A stretch of 64,000 nucleotides of DNA from JAGOEY01 sp017997515 (GCA_026314275.1 CP111109.1:3286001-3350000); one strand, 5' to 3'. Shown: positions 25,330-35,503, numbered from the stretch's first letter. Numbers and translations: made by a program. Notes: a model not told the origin generated them from the sequence alone.

Positions 25330-25346
25330 TCGCGAGAACAAAACAT

Positions 25347-27530
25347 ATGGTTGAAATAGAACTCGACGGTCAGAAAGTGGAAGTGCTCGAAGGCAGCATG
25401 GTGATGCATGCGGCCGAAAAAGCGGGCACCTACATCCCCCATTTCTGCTACCACAAGAAACTTTCCATCGCCGCCAACTGCCGCATGTGCTTGGTGGACG
25501 TGGAAAAAGCCCCCAAGCCCATGCCCGCCTGCGCCACCCCCGTGACGCAGGGCATGATCGTGCGCACCAAGAGCGAAAAAGCCATCAAGGCCCAGCAGTC
25601 GGTGATGGAGTTTTTGCTCATCAACCACCCGTTGGATTGCCCGATCTGCGACCAGGGCGGTGAATGCCAGTTGCAAGATTTGGCCGTGGGTTACGGTGGT
25701 TCTTCCTCGCGCTACGAAGAAGAAAAGCGCGTGGTGCCCGTCAAGGATGTGGGGCCGCTGATTTCCATGCAGGAAATGAGCCGTTGTATCCACTGCACCC
25801 GCTGCGTGCGTTTTGGCCAGGAAGTGGCCGGCGTGATGGAGCTGGGCATGATTCACCGCGGTGAACATTCCGAAATCACCACGGTGTTGGGCGACACGAT
25901 TGACTCGGAACTGTCGGGCAACATGATCGACATCTGCCCCGTCGGTGCACTGACCAGCAAACCTTTCCGTTACCAGGCCCGCACCTGGGAGCTGTCGCGC
26001 CGCAAGTCGGTCGCACCCCATGATTCGTCGGGTGCCAACCTGATCATCCAGGTCAAGAACAACCAGGTCATGCGTGTGGTTCCGCTGGAAAACGAAGCCG
26101 TCAACGAATGCTGGATTGCCGACCGTGACCGTTTCTCGTACGAAGCGCTGAACAGCAGCGAACGTCTGACCCAGCCCATGCTCAAGCAAGGTGGCGCTTG
26201 GAAGACGGTGGACTGGCAAACCGCACTGGAATACGTCGCCAACGGCGTGAAGCAGATCAAGGCCGACCATGGTGCAAACACCATTGGTGCACTGGTCAGC
26301 CCCCACAGCACGGTAGAAGAGTTGTACCTTGCCGGCGCCCTGGTGCGCGGCCTGGGCAGCGAAAACATTGACTACCGCCTGCGTAATGCCGACTTCACGG
26401 CGTCTGCTGGCATCCGCTGGCTGGGCACGTCGATTGCGTCGCTGTCGCAGCTGCAGCGTGTGCTCGTCGTCGGATCGAACCTGCGCAAGGACCATCCGCT
26501 GTTTGCACAGCGTATTCGGCAGGCAGCGCGCAAGGGTTGTGCGGTGAGTGCTATCAATTCTGAAGTGGAGCTGGCTTCACGCAGCGCATGGGCCATCGCC
26601 CTGGCGCAAGTGCAACTGGCCCCTGCGGGGGAGTGGCTCCAGGCCTTGGCTGACGTGGCTGTAGCCATTGCCGCTGAGAAGGGCGTGGACGCACCTGCCC
26701 AAGGCAACGTGACCGATGTGGCCCAAGCCATGGCCAAATCCCTGTTGGGTGGTGACCGCAAGGCGGTTCTGCTGGGGAACGCTGCGGCGCACCACGCCCA
26801 GGCGTCGCAACTGCTGGCAGTGGCCCAGTGGATTGGTGCCCAGACGGGTGCCAGTGTGGGTTACCTGACCGAGGCCGCCAATACGGTGGGTGCGCAATGG
26901 GCGGGTGCTGTGCCGGGTGCCGGTGGTGCCCACGCCGGGCAGATGTTGTCCGGTGGGCTCAAGGCCGCGTTTTTGCTCAACAACGAGCCTGCACAAGACT
27001 CTGCCGCAGGTGCAGGCCTTGATGCTGCATTGGCCGGTGCCAGCATGGTTGTTACGCTCAGCCCGTTCAAAGCCAATCTCGATTGCAGCGATGTATTGCT
27101 GCCGATCGCACCGTTTACCGAAACGTCGGGTACTTTTGTGAATGCCGAAGGGCGTATCCAGAGCTTCCACGCGGTGGTGAAACCTCTCGGTGACACCCGT
27201 CCCGCCTGGAAGGTGCTGCGGGTGCTGGGCAATCTGCTCGGTTTGCAAGGTTTCGAATTCGAGTCTTCGCAAGAGGTTCTTGCCCATGTGGGCCGCGAGC
27301 AGACAGCAGGTGCAACCCATGTGTCTGCCGACCGCCTGAACAACGCCGTTTCCGCTGGTGTGAAGTTGTCGGCAGAGTCCGATTCAACGGCTGTCGTACC
27401 AGTGGTGGCATCCATCTACGCGCTGGATGGTCTGGTGCGCCGGGCACCCTCGCTGCAACTGACGGCCGATGCGCGTCAGGCAGCTGGTGGTGTATCTGCA
27501 GGTGCCAAGATGGAAGAGGTGGCGGCATGA
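25347..27530 (+). CDS. nuoG: NADH-quinone oxidoreductase subunit G
   Basis: A 727-residue subunit. The N-terminal ferredoxin domain has 2Fe-2S Cys in CYHKKLSIAANCRMCLVDV and a later ACATP, and further clusters are bound by CDQGGECQLQD and CIHCTRCVRF with CPVGALTSKPF. The C-terminal half is molybdopterin-oxidoreductase-like but without a molybdenum site, as in all NuoG. The C-terminal third is Ala/Gly-rich and less conserved. It overlaps nuoH by 4 bp. Confidence 0.96.
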   Translation: MVEIELDGQKVEVLEGSMVMHAAEKAGTYIPHFCYHKKLSIAANCRMCLVDVEKAPKPMPACATPVTQGMIVRTKSEKAIKAQQSVMEFLLINHPLDCPICDQGGECQLQDLAVGYGGSSSRYEEEKRVVPVKDVGPLISMQEMSRCIHCTRCVRFGQEVAGVMELGMIHRGEHSEITTVLGDTIDSELSGNMIDICPVGALTSKPFRYQARTWELSRRKSVAPHDSSGANLIIQVKNNQVMRVVPLENEAVNECWIADRDRFSYEALNSSERLTQPMLKQGGAWKTVDWQTALEYVANGVKQIKADHGANTIGALVSPHSTVEELYLAGALVRGLGSENIDYRLRNADFTASAGIRWLGTSIASLSQLQRVLVVGSNLRKDHPLFAQRIRQAARKGCAVSAINSEVELASRSAWAIALAQVQLAPAGEWLQALADVAVAIAAEKGVDAPAQGNVTDVAQAMAKSLLGGDRKAVLLGNAAAHHAQASQLLAVAQWIGAQTGASVGYLTEAANTVGAQWAGAVPGAGGAHAGQMLSGGLKAAFLLNNEPAQDSAAGAGLDAALAGASMVVTLSPFKANLDCSDVLLPIAPFTETSGTFVNAEGRIQSFHAVVKPLGDTRPAWKVLRVLGNLLGLQGFEFESSQEVLAHVGREQTAGATHVSADRLNNAVSAGVKLSAESDSTAVVPVVASIYALDGLVRRAPSLQLTADARQAAGGVSAGAKMEEVAA

Positions 27531-28603
27531 TTGACGCTTTCTACAATTTTGGCCTGGGCCTGTTTATGGGCACATGGTGGACCGCCGCAGGCTGGCCCGT
27601 CATCTGGAATCTGCTCAAGATCATCTTGGTGTTGGCGCCGCTCATGGGTGCGGTTGCGTATGCCACCCTGTGGGAGCGCAAGCTGCTGGGCTGGATCCAG
27701 GTGCGCCACGGCCCCAACCGCGTGGGCCCATTGGGTTTGCTGCAACCGATTGCTGATGCGCTCAAGCTGCTGACCAAGGAAATCATCAACCCCTCTGCCG
27801 CGAGCAGTGGGCTGTTCCGCCTGGGTCCTATCATGGCCATCATGCCGGCACTGGCTGCCTGGGTGGCGGTGCCCTTCGGTCCGGACGTGATCCTGGCCAA
27901 CGTGAATGCAGGCCTCTTGCTGATCATGGCGATCACCTCGATCGAGGTGTACGGCGTGATCATCGCGGGCTGGGCCTCCAACTCCAAATACGCTTTTCTG
28001 GGCGCGCTGCGGGCATCTGCGCAAATGGTCAGCTACGAAATTGCCATGGGTTTCTGCCTCGTGGTGGTCATCATGGTGACGGGCAGCCTGCACCTGGGTG
28101 ATGTGGTGGCAGGGCAGGCCAAAGGAATGGGGGCCAACATGGGCCTGAATTTCCTGTCCTGGAACTGGCTGCCTTTGCTGCCGATTTTTGTGGTGTATGT
28201 GATCTCGGGTGTGGCCGAGACCAACCGCCACCCCTTCGACGTGGTGGAAGGTGAAGCCGAAATTGTGGCCGGTCACATGGTCGAATATTCGGGCATGGGT
28301 TTTGCCATCTTCTTCCTGGCCGAATACGCCAGCATGTGGCTGATCGCCATCCTGGCTGCGCTGATGTTTCTGGGCGGCTGGTTGTCACCCGTGGCCTTCC
28401 TGGACTTCATCCCTGGCTGGATCTGGCTGGGTCTCAAGACCTTCTTTGTTCTGTCCCTGTTCATCTGGATTCGCGGCACATTTCCCCGTTTCCGGTACGA
28501 CCAGATCATGCGTTTGGGCTGGAAGATCTTTATTCCTGTCACGCTGGTGTGGCTGCTGGTTGTAGGCGGCTGGATGCACACGCCCTGGAATATCTGGCAC
28601 TAA
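27527..28603 (+). CDS. nuoH: NADH-quinone oxidoreductase subunit H
   Basis: A 358-residue membrane subunit with about eight helices that joins the peripheral arm to the membrane arm. It has the highly conserved loops ERKLLGWIQVRHGPNRVGPLG (partly shown; residues ~52-72), GWASNSKYAFLGALRASAQ and ETNRHPFDVVEGEAE, whose charged residues line the quinone chamber and the first proton path. It is of normal length. Confidence 0.97.
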   Translation: MIDAFYNFGLGLFMGTWWTAAGWPVIWNLLKIILVLAPLMGAVAYATLWERKLLGWIQVRHGPNRVGPLGLLQPIADALKLLTKEIINPSAASSGLFRLGPIMAIMPALAAWVAVPFGPDVILANVNAGLLLIMAITSIEVYGVIIAGWASNSKYAFLGALRASAQMVSYEIAMGFCLVVVIMVTGSLHLGDVVAGQAKGMGANMGLNFLSWNWLPLLPIFVVYVISGVAETNRHPFDVVEGEAEIVAGHMVEYSGMGFAIFFLAEYASMWLIAILAALMFLGGWLSPVAFLDFIPGWIWLGLKTFFVLSLFIWIRGTFPRFRYDQIMRLGWKIFIPVTLVWLLVVGGWMHTPWNIWH

Positions 28604-28617
28604 GGGAAGCACACACG

Positions 28618-29127
28618 ATGACTACTGCTACCGCTTCCAACTTTTCACTCAAGGACTTCTTCAAGAGCTTCATGCTCACGGAGTTGTTCAAGGGTATGGC
28701 CTTGACGGGCCGTTACGCTTTCCGTCGCAAGATCACCGTCCAGTTCCCTGAGGAAAAGACGCCGCTGTCGCCACGCTTCCGGGGCCTGCACGCACTGCGC
28801 CGTTATGACAACGGTGAAGAACGCTGCATCGCTTGCAAGCTGTGTGAGGCCGTGTGCCCGGCCGTTGCCATCACCATCGAGTCCGATGTGCGCGATGACG
28901 GCTCCCGCCGCACGACGCGTTACGACATTGACCTGACGAAGTGCATCTTCTGCGGGTTCTGTGAAGAAAGTTGCCCGGTCGATTCGATCGTGGAAACCCA
29001 CATCCTCGAATACCACGGTGAAAAACGTGGTGACCTGTACTTCACCAAAGACATGTTGCTGGCTGTCGGTGACCGCTACGAAAAAGAGATCGCGGCCAAC
29101 AAGGCGGCTGACGCGAAATACCGTTAA
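28618..29127 (+). CDS. nuoI: NADH-quinone oxidoreductase subunit I
   Basis: A 169-residue 8Fe ferredoxin-type subunit that carries clusters N6a and N6b, seen as CIACKLCEAVCP (~75) and CIFCGFCEESCP (~114). It carries electrons from the NuoG clusters to N2 in NuoB. An amphipathic N-terminal helix (SLKDFFKSFMLTELFKGM) attaches it to the membrane. ATG 28618 gives the normal length. Confidence 0.97.
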   Translation: MTTATASNFSLKDFFKSFMLTELFKGMALTGRYAFRRKITVQFPEEKTPLSPRFRGLHALRRYDNGEERCIACKLCEAVCPAVAITIESDVRDDGSRRTTRYDIDLTKCIFCGFCEESCPVDSIVETHILEYHGEKRGDLYFTKDMLLAVGDRYEKEIAANKAADAKYR

Positions 29128-29162
29128 ACCACGTTCAGACGACGTACCACAAGACAATATTC

Positions 29163-29816
29163 ATGGACGCCAAGACTGGTTTCTTCTACCTGTTCTCACT
29201 CGTACTGCTGTTCTCGGCATTCCGGGTGATCACTGCGCGCAACCCGGTGCATGCCGTGTTGTTTCTGATGCTCGCGTTTTCGCAGGCGTCCGGCATCTGG
29301 CTGCTGCTGCGTGCCGAATTTCTGGCCATTGTGCTGGTGCTGGTCTACCTCGGTGCTGTGATGGTGCTGTTCCTGTTTGTGGTGATGATGATCAACCTCA
29401 ACATGGAAGGCCTGCGGCAGGGTTTCTGGCGGCATTTCCCGTTGGCTGCAGTCATCGGGGTGGTGATTGCTCTGGAAATGTCCTACGTGTTGATAGGTGG
29501 CTTCCGTGAGCCAGTCAAAGCTGCGTCGCTGGTTGTGCCGCCTGTCGGTGCTGCAGACTCCAACACGATGCAGTTGGGCACCTTGCTCTACACGCAGTAC
29601 CTCTATCCGCTGGAAATCGCTGCGGTGATCTTGCTGGTGGCCATCATTGCGGCCATTGCACTCACTCTCCGCCGCCGCAAGGACAGCCGTTCCATCGACC
29701 CGTCGCAGCAAGTGAATGTCCGTGCCCGGGACCGTATGCAGGTTGTGAAGCTTCCTGCGACCCAGCCCGCCGTTGCACCCGCACCACCAGCCCCTGCCGA
29801 GGAGGCCAAACCATGA
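29163..29816 (+). CDS. nuoJ: NADH-quinone oxidoreductase subunit J
   Basis: A 217-residue membrane subunit with five hydrophobic segments and the conserved stretch EFLAIVLVLVYLGAVMVLFLF (~56, partly shown) that contains the pi-bulge helix of the proton path. The C-terminal ~45 residues are a soluble Ala/Pro-rich tail. The last bases overlap the nuoK ATG. Confidence 0.95.
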   Translation: MDAKTGFFYLFSLVLLFSAFRVITARNPVHAVLFLMLAFSQASGIWLLLRAEFLAIVLVLVYLGAVMVLFLFVVMMINLNMEGLRQGFWRHFPLAAVIGVVIALEMSYVLIGGFREPVKAASLVVPPVGAADSNTMQLGTLLYTQYLYPLEIAAVILLVAIIAAIALTLRRRKDSRSIDPSQQVNVRARDRMQVVKLPATQPAVAPAPPAPAEEAKP

Positions 29817-30121
29817 TGCTGACCCTTGGACACTTTCTTTCGCTAGGCGCCATGTTGTTCGCGCTGTCGATCGTAGGGATCTTCCTGAACCGCAAAAACA
29901 TCATTGTGTTGCTGATGGCCATCGAACTGATGCTGCTGGCAGTCAACATGAACTTTGTGGCGTTTTCCTACTACCTGAACGACATGCATGGTCAGGTATT
30001 CGTGTTCTTCATCCTGACGGTGGCGGCGGCCGAATCTGCGATTGGTCTGGCCATCCTGGTTCTGCTGTTCCGCAACAGGTCCAGCATCAGTGTGGATGAG
30101 CTCAACACGCTCAAAGGCTAG
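29813..30121 (+). CDS. nuoK: NADH-quinone oxidoreductase subunit K
   Basis: A 102-residue membrane subunit with three helices. The two key buried Glu are in MAIELMLLAVN (~37) and AAAESAIGLAIL (~72), the residues linked to proton movement in the family. It overlaps nuoJ by 4 bp (ATGATG), with GGAGG about 8 bp upstream; the second ATG at 29816 is an alternative start. Confidence 0.97.
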   Translation: MMLTLGHFLSLGAMLFALSIVGIFLNRKNIIVLLMAIELMLLAVNMNFVAFSYYLNDMHGQVFVFFILTVAAAESAIGLAILVLLFRNRSSISVDELNTLKG

Positions 30122-30136
30122 AACGAGATAACAACG

Positions 30137-32164
30137 ATGAGCGCAACGCTTTCTGCTTCAACCCTGTTGGCCGTGCCCATGGCACCGCTGGCCGGTGCCC
30201 TGCTGGCCGGTATCCTGGGCACGTCTTTTGGCGGCAACTGGATCGGTCGCCGACTCAGCCACACCTTGACCATTCTGGGTGTGTTGGTCGCTTTTATCCT
30301 GTCGGCGATGACACTCAAGAGTGTGGCGCTGGACGGTGCCCACTTCAACGAGACCCTGTACACATGGATGGTCGTTGGTGACCTCAAGATGGAGGTTGGC
30401 TTCCTGGTGGACAGCCTCACCGCCATGATGATGGTCGTGGTGACTTTCGTGTCGCTCATGGTGCACATCTACACCATTGGCTACATGGAAGAAGACGAAG
30501 GCTACAACCGCTTCTTTGCGTACATCTCGCTGTTCACGTTTTCGATGCTGATGCTCGTCATGAGCAACAACCTGCTGCAGCTTTTCTTCGGTTGGGAAGC
30601 CGTGGGCCTGGTGTCTTACCTGCTGATCGGTTTCTGGTTCAACAAGCCGACCGCCACTTTTGCCAACATGAAGGCCTTTCTGGTCAACCGTGTGGGTGAC
30701 TTCGGTTTTATCCTGGGCATTGGCCTGATTGCGGCTTACGCTGGCACGCTCAACTACACCGAAACCTTTGCCAAGGCCGGTGACCTGGCCCAAATGGGTT
30801 TCCCAGGCACCGACTGGATGCTGGTCACCGTGATCTGTATCTGCCTTTTCATCGGTGCGATGGGCAAGAGCGCCCAGTTCCCCCTGCACGTGTGGCTGCC
30901 CGATTCGATGGAAGGCCCAACCCCCATCTCGGCACTGATCCACGCCGCCACCATGGTGACCGCGGGCATCTTTATGGTGGCGCGTATGTCACCCCTGTTC
31001 GAGTTGAGTGACACCGCACTGAATTTCATCCTGGTGATTGGTGCCATCACGGCGCTGTTTATGGGTTTCCTGGGCATCATCCAGAACGACATCAAACGGG
31101 TGGTGGCTTACTCCACACTGTCGCAGCTGGGTTACATGACTGTGGCTTTGGGGGCGTCGGCTTACTCCGTGGCTGTCTTTCACCTGATGACCCATGCATT
31201 CTTCAAAGCCTTGTTGTTCCTGGGTGCGGGCTCGGTCATCATGGGTATGCACCACAACCAGGACATCCGCTGGATGGGCGGTGTACGCAAGTACATGCCG
31301 ATCACCTGGATCACGTCGCTGCTAGGGTCGCTGGCCCTGATTGGCACGCCGCTGTTCTCGGGTTTCTACTCCAAGGACAGCATCATTGAGGCTGTGCACG
31401 AGAGCCACTTGCCTGCAGCAGGTTTTGCGTATTACGCAGTCCTGGCAGGGGTGTTTATCACCGCGTTTTATTCGTTCCGTATGTACTTCCTGGTGTTCCA
31501 CGGCAAGGAACGTTACGACCAGAACCCGGATGCACACCACGGTCACGACGACCACCATGGCCATGGTGACCACCACCACGAAAAGCCCCATGAGTCGCCC
31601 TGGGTGGTGACCGTGCCGCTGGTGTTGCTGGCCATCCCCTCGGTGGTGATCGGTTTCATGACCATTGGCCCCATGCTGTTCGGCGATTTCTTCAAAGACG
31701 TCATTTTTGTGGACGGTGCACGGCACCACGCCATGAACGAACTGGCCGAAGCTTTCCATGGCCCGGTGCAGATGGCTATCCACGGCCTCATGACCTGGCC
31801 GTTCTGGCTCGCACTGGCCGGTGTGGTGACCTCGTACTACATGTACATGGTCAACCCGGCCGTGCCCACCGCCATCAAACGCGCATGCCAGCCGATCTAC
31901 ACCTTGCTGGAAAACAAGTACTACCTCGACTGGTTCAATGAAAACGTGCTGGCCCGCGGCGCGCGTGCTGTGGGTACGGGGCTGTGGAAGGTGGGCGACC
32001 AGGCTGTGATTGATGGTGCAGTGGTGAACGGGTCGTGGAAGGCCGTGCGCTGGGTGTCTTCACTGGTGCGTAAGGTTCAGACCGGTTTCCTGTACCACTA
32101 TGCGCTGGCGATGATTCTGGGCGTGTTTGCGCTGATGTCGTATTTTGTGTGGCTGAACAAGTAG
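30137..32164 (+). CDS. nuoL: NADH-quinone oxidoreductase subunit L
   Basis: A 675-residue antiporter-like subunit with about 16 helices and the long lateral helix at the C-terminus. It has the core Glu/Lys of the proton channel in LFFGWEAVGLVSYLLIGFW and MGKSAQFPLHVWLPDSMEGPTP. A loop around residues 457-480 is extremely His-rich (HHGHDDHHGHGDHHHE) and lies between predicted helices. NuoL is the distal proton pump of complex I. Confidence 0.97.
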   Translation: MSATLSASTLLAVPMAPLAGALLAGILGTSFGGNWIGRRLSHTLTILGVLVAFILSAMTLKSVALDGAHFNETLYTWMVVGDLKMEVGFLVDSLTAMMMVVVTFVSLMVHIYTIGYMEEDEGYNRFFAYISLFTFSMLMLVMSNNLLQLFFGWEAVGLVSYLLIGFWFNKPTATFANMKAFLVNRVGDFGFILGIGLIAAYAGTLNYTETFAKAGDLAQMGFPGTDWMLVTVICICLFIGAMGKSAQFPLHVWLPDSMEGPTPISALIHAATMVTAGIFMVARMSPLFELSDTALNFILVIGAITALFMGFLGIIQNDIKRVVAYSTLSQLGYMTVALGASAYSVAVFHLMTHAFFKALLFLGAGSVIMGMHHNQDIRWMGGVRKYMPITWITSLLGSLALIGTPLFSGFYSKDSIIEAVHESHLPAAGFAYYAVLAGVFITAFYSFRMYFLVFHGKERYDQNPDAHHGHDDHHGHGDHHHEKPHESPWVVTVPLVLLAIPSVVIGFMTIGPMLFGDFFKDVIFVDGARHHAMNELAEAFHGPVQMAIHGLMTWPFWLALAGVVTSYYMYMVNPAVPTAIKRACQPIYTLLENKYYLDWFNENVLARGARAVGTGLWKVGDQAVIDGAVVNGSWKAVRWVSSLVRKVQTGFLYHYALAMILGVFALMSYFVWLNK

Positions 32165-32182
32165 GCTGGGAGAAAAACAAAA

Positions 32183-33658
32183 ATGAACTTGTTGAGTCTT
32201 GCTATCTGGACACCGATTTTCTTTGGTGTCGTGTTGATGGCTTTTGGCCGGGATGAACACGCTGGTGTGGTCCGCTGGATTGCGCTGATTGGTGCCGTGG
32301 CGGGTTTGTTGGCCACCGTGCCATTGATGGCGAACTTTGTAGTTGGCACCGCCGACATGCAGTTCGTTGAAAAGGTGTCCTGGATTGCGCGTTTCAACAC
32401 GCATTACCACCTGGGTGTAGACGGCTTGTCGTTCTGGTTCGTACCACTGACGGCGTTTATCACTGTGGTGGTGGTCATCGCTGGCTGGGAAGTCATCACC
32501 GAACGCGTCAACCAGTACATGGCAGCTTTCCTGGTGCTGAGTGGCCTGATGATTGGTGTGTTCACCGCGCTGGACGGTTTGCTGTTCTACGTGTTCTTCG
32601 AAGCCACACTGATTCCGATGTACCTCATCATCGGTATTTGGGGTGGCCCGAACAAGATCTACGCGGCGTTCAAGTTCTTCCTGTACACGCTGCTCGGTTC
32701 CTTGCTGATGCTGGTGGCCTTGATCTACCTCTACGTGCAATCGGGTGGCAGCTTCGACATCCTGACCTGGCACAAACTACCGCTCTCGTCGGGCGCGCAA
32801 ACCCTGCTGTTCTTCGCTTTCTTTGCGGCATTTGCCGTCAAGGTGCCGATGTGGCCTGTACACACCTGGTTGCCAGACGTCCACGTCGAAGCGCCCACCG
32901 GTGGTTCTGCCGTGCTGGCGGCCATCATGCTGAAGCTGGGTGCCTATGGTTTCCTGCGTTTCTCCATGCCAATCACACCCGACGCCACGCGTGAATGGGC
33001 CTGGCTCATGATCACCTTGTCGCTGATTGCGGTGATCTACGTGGGCCTGGTCGCCTTGGTGCAGAAGGACATGAAGAAGCTGGTGGCGTATTCATCCGTG
33101 GCCCACATGGGTTTTGTCACCCTCGGTTTTTTCATCTTCAACGACCTCGGTGTGTCGGGTGGCATTGTGCAAATGATTGCGCACGGTTTTGTGTCTGCCG
33201 CCATGTTCCTGGCCATTGGTGTGTTGTACGACCGCGTGCACTCGCGTGAAATTGCCGACTACGGTGGTGTGGTCAACACCATGCCCAAATTTGCCGCGTT
33301 CGCCTTGTTCTTTGCCATGGCCAATGCCGGCTTGCCCGGCACCGCTGGTTTTGTGGGCGAGTGGATGGTGATCCTGGGAGCTGTCAAGGCCAACTTCTGG
33401 GTCGGTATGGGGGCTGCAACCGCCTTGATTCTGGGCGCTGCTTACACGCTGTGGATGTACAAACGTGTGTACCTTGGCCCGGTCGCTAACGACCATGTCA
33501 AGGAGCTTACGGACATCAATGGCCGTGAATTCCTGGTCATGTCCTTGCTGGCGGTTGCTGTGTTGGCCATGGGCCTGTACCCCAAGCCCTTCACCGACGT
33601 GATGGACGCCTCTGTGGCGAACCTGCTGCAGCACGTCAGCCAGTCCAAACTGCGTTGA
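32183..33658 (+). CDS. nuoM: NADH-quinone oxidoreductase subunit M
   Basis: A 491-residue antiporter-like membrane subunit with about 14 helices. It shows the conserved FYVFFEATLIPMYLIIGIWGG (partly shown; Glu of the channel, ~143), KVPMWPVHTWLPDVHVEAPT and LVAYSSVAHMGF. It pumps protons as part of complex I. It begins 18 bp after nuoL with a GGGAG site just upstream. Confidence 0.97.
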   Translation: MNLLSLAIWTPIFFGVVLMAFGRDEHAGVVRWIALIGAVAGLLATVPLMANFVVGTADMQFVEKVSWIARFNTHYHLGVDGLSFWFVPLTAFITVVVVIAGWEVITERVNQYMAAFLVLSGLMIGVFTALDGLLFYVFFEATLIPMYLIIGIWGGPNKIYAAFKFFLYTLLGSLLMLVALIYLYVQSGGSFDILTWHKLPLSSGAQTLLFFAFFAAFAVKVPMWPVHTWLPDVHVEAPTGGSAVLAAIMLKLGAYGFLRFSMPITPDATREWAWLMITLSLIAVIYVGLVALVQKDMKKLVAYSSVAHMGFVTLGFFIFNDLGVSGGIVQMIAHGFVSAAMFLAIGVLYDRVHSREIADYGGVVNTMPKFAAFALFFAMANAGLPGTAGFVGEWMVILGAVKANFWVGMGAATALILGAAYTLWMYKRVYLGPVANDHVKELTDINGREFLVMSLLAVAVLAMGLYPKPFTDVMDASVANLLQHVSQSKLR

Positions 33659-33682
33659 TCACACAGAAATTCGAGAATTGCG

Positions 33683-35176
33683 ATGATTGATACAAACAGT
33701 TGGATCTCTGTCTACCCCGAAATCGTGCTACTGGTGATGGCATGTGTGATTCTGCTGGTGGACCTGACGGTCACCAGTGCGCGCCGCACCGGCACCTATG
33801 TGCTGACCCTGCTGACGCTGGGTGCCATTGCTTTCCTGCAGGTGATGTACGCCGACAGTGGCCGCACCGTGTACGGTTTTGGCAACATGGTGGTCAGCGA
33901 CCCCATGGGCAACTGGCTCAAGTGTTTTGCGGCCATTGCCGTGATGGTGACACTGGTGTACGGCCGCCCTTATGCGGGTGACCGTGGCATGTTGCGCGGC
34001 GGTGAAATGTTCACGCTGAGCATGTTTGCCTTGTTGGGCATGTTCATCATGATCTCCGGCAACAACTTCCTGGTGATCTACCTGGGCCTTGAGTTGCTGA
34101 CTCTGTCCAGCTACGCACTGGTGGCTTTGCGCCGTGACAACGGCACCGCCACCGAAGCCGCCATGAAGTATTTTGTGCTGGGTGCCATGGCCAGCGGTTT
34201 CCTGCTGTACGGCCTGTCCATGTTGTACGGCGCCACCGGCACACTCGACGTGAGCCAGGTGTTCAAAGCGATCAACTCGGGCCAGATCCGCCACCAGGTG
34301 CTGGTGTTTGGTTTGGTGTTTGTGGTGGCCGGTCTGGCATTCAAGCTGGGTGTGGTGCCGTTCCACATGTGGATTCCTGACGTGTACCAAGGTGCACCCA
34401 CAGCCATCACCCTGATGATCGGCGGCGCCCCCAAGCTGGCGGCATTCGCCATCATGATGCGTTTGCTTGTGGAGGGTTTGTTGCCGCTGGCGATCGACTG
34501 GCAGCAGATGCTCGGCATCATGGCGGTGGGCTCCTTGCTCATAGGCAACTTGGCCGCCATCGCCCAGAAGAACCTGAAACGTATGCTGGCTTACTCCACC
34601 ATTTCGCAGATGGGTTTTGTGCTGCTCGCCATGATGTCGGGTGTGGTGGCAGGCAAGGCCGACTTGTTGACCCTTGAGAACGCCTACAGCTCGGCCATGT
34701 TTTATGTCGTGAGTTACGTGCTCACCACGCTGGCTGCGTTCGGCATCATCCTGCTTCTGGCACGTGAGGGTTTTGAGAGCGAAGAAATCTCCGACTTGGC
34801 TGGTTTGAACCAGCGCAGCCCGTTGTATGCCGGTGTGATGGCGGTGTGCCTTTTGTCGCTGGCCGGTTTGCCACCACTGGTGGGTTTCTACGCCAAGCTG
34901 TCGGTGCTCCAAATACTGGTGGCATCGGGTCTGCCTTCCTATATTGGCCTGGCCGTGTTTGCGGTGCTGATGTCGCTGGTAGGGGCGTTCTACTACCTGC
35001 GTGTGATCAAGGTGATGTACTTTGATGCGCCCATTACCGTCAGCACGGTGTCCGCACCGATGGACGTGCGGGTGGTGCTGACCGTCAACGGTGCCTTGCT
35101 GCTGATCCTGGGTGTCCTGCCCGGTGGCCTCATGGCCCTGTGCGCGCAGGCTATTGCAAAAACACTGGGAACCTGA
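33683..35176 (+). CDS. nuoN: NADH-quinone oxidoreductase subunit N
   Basis: A 497-residue antiporter-like subunit, the last of the 14 Nuo genes. It has YLGLELLTLSSYALVALRR (channel Glu, ~135), KLGVVPFHMWIPDVYQGAPT and MLAYSTISQMGFVLL. It completes a full nuoA-N operon, so aerobic NADH oxidation by the 14-subunit enzyme is expected. It is followed after 24 bp by the DUF2818 gene. Confidence 0.97.
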   Translation: MIDTNSWISVYPEIVLLVMACVILLVDLTVTSARRTGTYVLTLLTLGAIAFLQVMYADSGRTVYGFGNMVVSDPMGNWLKCFAAIAVMVTLVYGRPYAGDRGMLRGGEMFTLSMFALLGMFIMISGNNFLVIYLGLELLTLSSYALVALRRDNGTATEAAMKYFVLGAMASGFLLYGLSMLYGATGTLDVSQVFKAINSGQIRHQVLVFGLVFVVAGLAFKLGVVPFHMWIPDVYQGAPTAITLMIGGAPKLAAFAIMMRLLVEGLLPLAIDWQQMLGIMAVGSLLIGNLAAIAQKNLKRMLAYSTISQMGFVLLAMMSGVVAGKADLLTLENAYSSAMFYVVSYVLTTLAAFGIILLLAREGFESEEISDLAGLNQRSPLYAGVMAVCLLSLAGLPPLVGFYAKLSVLQILVASGLPSYIGLAVFAVLMSLVGAFYYLRVIKVMYFDAPITVSTVSAPMDVRVVLTVNGALLLILGVLPGGLMALCAQAIAKTLGT

Positions 35177-35200
35177 CCGCCTTCGGGCAGTCTATCCACG

Positions 35201-35503
35201 GTGTCACAAACCTTCTCTGTCTGGCTGGTGCTGCTGCTGGCTTTCTGCGCAGCCAACCTGCCTTTTCTCACCCAACGCCTGCTCGCGGTCTGGCCCTTAA
35301 AACACCCCAAGGGGCTGGGCTTGCGCTTGGCTGAGCTGGTGGTGTTCTACTTTTTGGTCGGTATGGTGGGCTTGGCGCTGGAATACCGTGCCGGGCAAAT
35401 TGCACCCCAAGGCTGGGAGTTTTATGCCATCACGTCTGCGCTGTTCGTGACGCTGGCATTTCCCGGTTTTGTGTACTGCTACCTGCTCAAACACCGCGCC
35501 TGA
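35201..35503 (+). CDS. DUF2818 family membrane protein
   Basis: A 100-residue protein with three predicted membrane segments (about 5-23, 42-62 and 75-96) and charged short loops (KHPKGLGLRLAE). It starts with GTG at 35201, 24 bp after nuoN. DUF2818 proteins follow nuoN in many Burkholderiales; a link to complex I assembly or stability is suggested only by this linkage. Function unknown. Confidence 0.82.
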   Translation: MSQTFSVWLVLLLAFCAANLPFLTQRLLAVWPLKHPKGLGLRLAELVVFYFLVGMVGLALEYRAGQIAPQGWEFYAITSALFVTLAFPGFVYCYLLKHRA

